Shown: positions 61,614 through 64,000 of the stretch, piece after piece
Layout: each line of letters opens with the position of its first letter
Position numbering within the stretch: position 1 is the stretch's first letter
Assembly: GCF_051401765.1 (NCBI RefSeq)
Contig: NW_027480532.1
Span: forward strand, 124,001-188,000
Direction of reading: 5' to 3'
DNA from: Calliopsis andreniformis
Lineage: Eukaryota; Arthropoda; Insecta; Hymenoptera; Andrenidae
Length of the DNA: 64,000 nt
The notes under the pieces: generated by a model
Told to the model about the DNA's origin: nothing
Databases searched by the model: none
Seen by the model: only the letters and a program-made list of their open reading frames with translations
Translations under genes and position numbers: made by a program

Positions 61614-64000
61614 TCAATCCTCAGTCCTCAATCCTCAATCCTCAATCGTCAGGCTTCAATCCTCAATACTCAATCTTCAATCCTAAATCCTCAATCGTCA
61701 TTCGTCAATCCTCATTCTTCAATCCTCAATACCCAATCCACAATCTTCAATCTTCAACCCTCAATCCTCAACTCTCAATCCTCAACCCTCAATCCTCAGA
61801 CCTCAAACCTCAATCCTCAACTCTCAGCCCTCATCCTCAATCCTCAATCCTCAATCTTGAATCCTCAATCCTCAATCCTCAATTCTCAAACCTCAATCCT
61901 CAATCCTCAGACCTCAAACATCAATACTCAACCCTCAGTCCTCGTCCTCAATCCACAACCATCAATCCTCAATCCTCAATCTTCAATCATCGACATTCAA
62001 TCTTCAGTCCTCAATCCTCAATCCTCAATCCTCAATCCTCAATCTTCAATGTTCAATCCGCAATACCCCATCCTCAATCTTCAATCCTCAATCCACAATC
62101 CTCAATCCTCAATCCTCATTCTTCAATCCTCAACACCCAATCATCAATCTTCAATCCTCAATCCTCAATTCTCAGACCACAACCCTCAATCTTCAATCCT
62201 CAATACTCAATCTGCAACCCTCAATCCTCAGTCCTCAATCCTCAATCCTCATTCCTCAATCCTCAATACCCAATCCTCAATCTTCAATCCTCAATCCTCA
62301 ATCGTCATTCGTCAATCCTCATTCTTCAATCCTCAATACCCAATCCTCAATCTTCAATCTTCAACCCTGAATCCTCAACTTTCAATCCTCAACCCTCAAT
62401 CCTCAGACCTCAAACCTCAATCCTAAACTCTCAGCCCTCATCCTCAATCCTCAATCCTCAATCTTGAATCATCAATCCTCAATCCTCAATTCTCAATCCT
62501 CAATCCTCAATCCTCAGACCTCAAACATCAATACTCAACCCACAGTCCTCGTCCTCAATCCACAACCATCAATCCTCAATCCTCAATCTTCAATCATCGA
62601 TATTCAATCTTCAGTCCTCAATCCTCAATCCTCAATCCTCAATCCTCAATCTTCAATGTTCAATCCGCAACACCCAATCCTCAATCTTCAATCCCCAATC
62701 CACAATCCTCAATCCTCAATCCTCATTCCTCAATCCTGATTCTTCAATCATCAATATCCAATCCTCAATCTTCAATCCTCAATCCTCAATCCTCAGTTCT
62801 CAATTCTCAATCCTCAGTCCTAAGTCGTCAAATCTCAATCCTCAACCCTCAGCCCTCATCCTCAATCCTCAATCCTCAATCTTCAACCCTAAATCCTCAA
62901 TCCTGAAGCATCAATCCTCAATCCTCAATCCTCAGTCCTCAAACCTCAATTCTGAATCCTCAATCTTCAGACCTCAGACCTCAACAATCAGATGTCAATC
63001 CTGAATCCTTAATAGAATATCATCAATTCACAGTTTTCAATACCCAATACTCAATCTGCAATCTTCAAATCTCTATTCACAAACATCAATTCTCATCACT
63101 CAACCCTCAACACTCAGTCCGCAATCCTCAACCTTCAACCCTCAATCCTCAATACTCAATCCTCAATCCTCAATCGTCAATACTCAATACTCAATCTTCA
63201 ATCCTCAATCCTCAATCCTCAATCCTCAGTCCTCAATCCTCAATCTTCAATCGTCAATACTCAGTCTTCAATCCTCAATCCTCAATCCGCAACCCTCAAT
63301 GCTCAATCCTCAATCCTCAATCCTCAAACCTCAATCTTCAATCCTCAATACTCAATCTGCAATCCTCAATCCTCAATCTACAATCCTCAATCCTCAATCG
63401 TCGATCCTCAATCCACAATCCTCAACCTTTAATCCTCAATCCTCAATCCCCTATCCTCAACCCTCAATCCTCAATCTTCAGTCCTCAATAATCAATCTTC
63501 AATCCTCAATTCTCAATACTCAATAGAATATCCTGAATTCTCAGAATTCAATACTCAAACCTCAACACGCAACCCTGAATCCTCAATCCTCAATCCTCAA
63601 TCCTCAATCTTCAATCCTCAATACTCAATCTTCAATCCTCCATCCTCAATCCTCAGTCCTCAATCCTCAATCCTCAATCGTCAGGCTTCAATCCTCAATA
63701 CTCAATCTTCAATCCTAAATCCTCAATCGTCATTCGTCAATCCTCATTCTTCAATCCTCAATACCCAATCCTCAATCTTCAATCTTCAACCCTCAATCCT
63801 CAACTCTCAATCCTCAACCCTCAATCCTCAGACCTCAAACCTCAATCCTCAACTCTCAGCCCTCATCCTCAATACTCAATCCTCAATCTTGAATCCTCAA
63901 TCCTCAATCCTCAATTCTCAAACCTCAATCCTCAATCCTCAGACCTCAAACATCAATACTCAACCCTCAGTCCTCGTCCTCAATCCACAACCATCAATCC
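61614..64000 (+). repeat. Further copy of the 43.0-45.4 kb sequence
   Basis: The segment is collinear with 43,032-45,418 at offset 18,582 (beta 63,003/44,421; alpha 63,520/44,938). It lacks two changes private to the 43-kb copy: GATGTTC near 43,467 and TACTCATTC near 43,531. It is therefore more likely a sibling than a direct copy. It is cut by the window end. Confidence 0.88.

Larger units (their letters stand above)
1..64000. repeat. Heptanucleotide satellite array, unit TCAATCC / GGATTGA
   Basis: Every part of the window can be read as consecutive 7-bp units close to TCAATCC. The leading TCA is the most stable part, and most changes fall in the last four bases. The register is kept for tens of kilobases and is broken mainly by recurrent 6-bp units and rare 8-bp units. 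On the + strand G occurs almost only in variant units, which gives extreme strand asymmetry. Both window ends lie inside the array, so its full size is unknown. There is no sequence resembling a gene, tRNA, rRNA or transposon in it. The function is unknown; such arrays are typical of eukaryotic constitutive heterochromatin, which is an inference here. Confidence 0.97.

Noticed and set aside
507..63526. Dozens of + strand open frames of 69-833 residues rich in Ser, Gln, Asn, Pro, Ile and Leu
   Set aside because: They overlap one another in different frames, contain only the permuted heptapeptide, start and stop at chance point mutations, and have no upstream signals or flanking domains. They result from a stop-free 7-bp repeat.
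1..64000. CRISPR array
   Set aside because: The repeats are 7 bp and directly adjacent. There are no 24-37 bp repeats separated by unique spacers and no cas genes.
1..64000. Telomeric repeat tract (for example TTTAGGG or TTAGGC-like)
   Set aside because: The G-rich unit GGATTGA does not match a telomere motif I know, is heavily degenerate and is arranged in higher-order repeats. Both features fit an interstitial satellite rather than a telomere.
1..64000. Genes on the - strand
   Set aside because: The - strand unit GGATTGA puts a TGA in every frame once per 21 bases, so only very short frames exist.
1..64000. Cyanobacterial-type short heptanucleotide (STRR) repeats as the explanation
   Set aside because: Those arrays are short and lie between genes. 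A >64-kb array with nested kilobase-scale repeats and no gene does not fit, although a prokaryotic source cannot be formally excluded from this window.

Overview
The whole window is one uninterrupted satellite-type tandem array. I found no stretch of unique, gene-like sequence on either strand. The basic unit is a 7-bp repeat, TCAATCC on the + strand (GGATTGA on the - strand), present thousands of times with many point variants such as TCAATAC, TCAATCT, TCAATTC, TCAACCC, TCAGTCC, TCAAACC, TCATTCT, TCAGACC and TCAATGT. The array runs off both ends. The + strand is rich in C, A and T and very poor in G, so the - strand is G-rich.

Variant heptamers are not scattered at random. They form long fixed orders that recur as higher-order repeats: about 1,515 bp (three tandem copies plus partial ones, left third), 2.0-2.4 kb and 2.8 kb, 2,032 bp, 7,985 bp (28,716-36,700 and 36,701-44,685) and 5,561 bp (50,492-56,052 and 56,053-61,613). 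These are nested: the 2,032-bp repeat lies inside the 7,985-bp repeat, and the 5,561-bp repeat is a mosaic of pieces found elsewhere in the array. The two largest duplications are almost or fully identical, so they look recent.

Three recurrent divergent islands, here called alpha (30 copies), beta (20 copies) and gamma (6 copies), interrupt the monotony. They share a core of the form AGAATATC-CT/AT-GAATTC/CAATTC-CAG and appear to be versions of one ancestral island, on average about one per 1.1 kb.

Long + strand open frames exist (the longest 3,749-11,521, 2,590 residues), but they follow from arithmetic. A 7-bp unit without a stop reads as the same heptapeptide (ILNPQSS, circularly permuted) in all three + frames. 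I therefore annotate no protein-coding gene, RNA gene, promoter, mobile element or CRISPR array.

Organism: this cannot be assigned from sequence. A >64-kb satellite with nested higher-order repeats is most like eukaryotic heterochromatin (centromeric, pericentromeric or subtelomeric). Short heptanucleotide arrays are known in some bacteria, for example cyanobacterial STRR repeats, but not, to my knowledge, on this scale. Layout: 1-19 kb, 1.5-2.8 kb repeat domain; 19-28.7 kb, block A with 2,032-bp repeats; 28.7-44.7 kb, 7,985-bp tandem duplication; 44.7-51.3 kb, second copy of the distal part of block A; 50.5-61.6 kb, 5,561-bp tandem duplication; 61.6-64 kb, a further copy of the 43.0-45.4 kb sequence.
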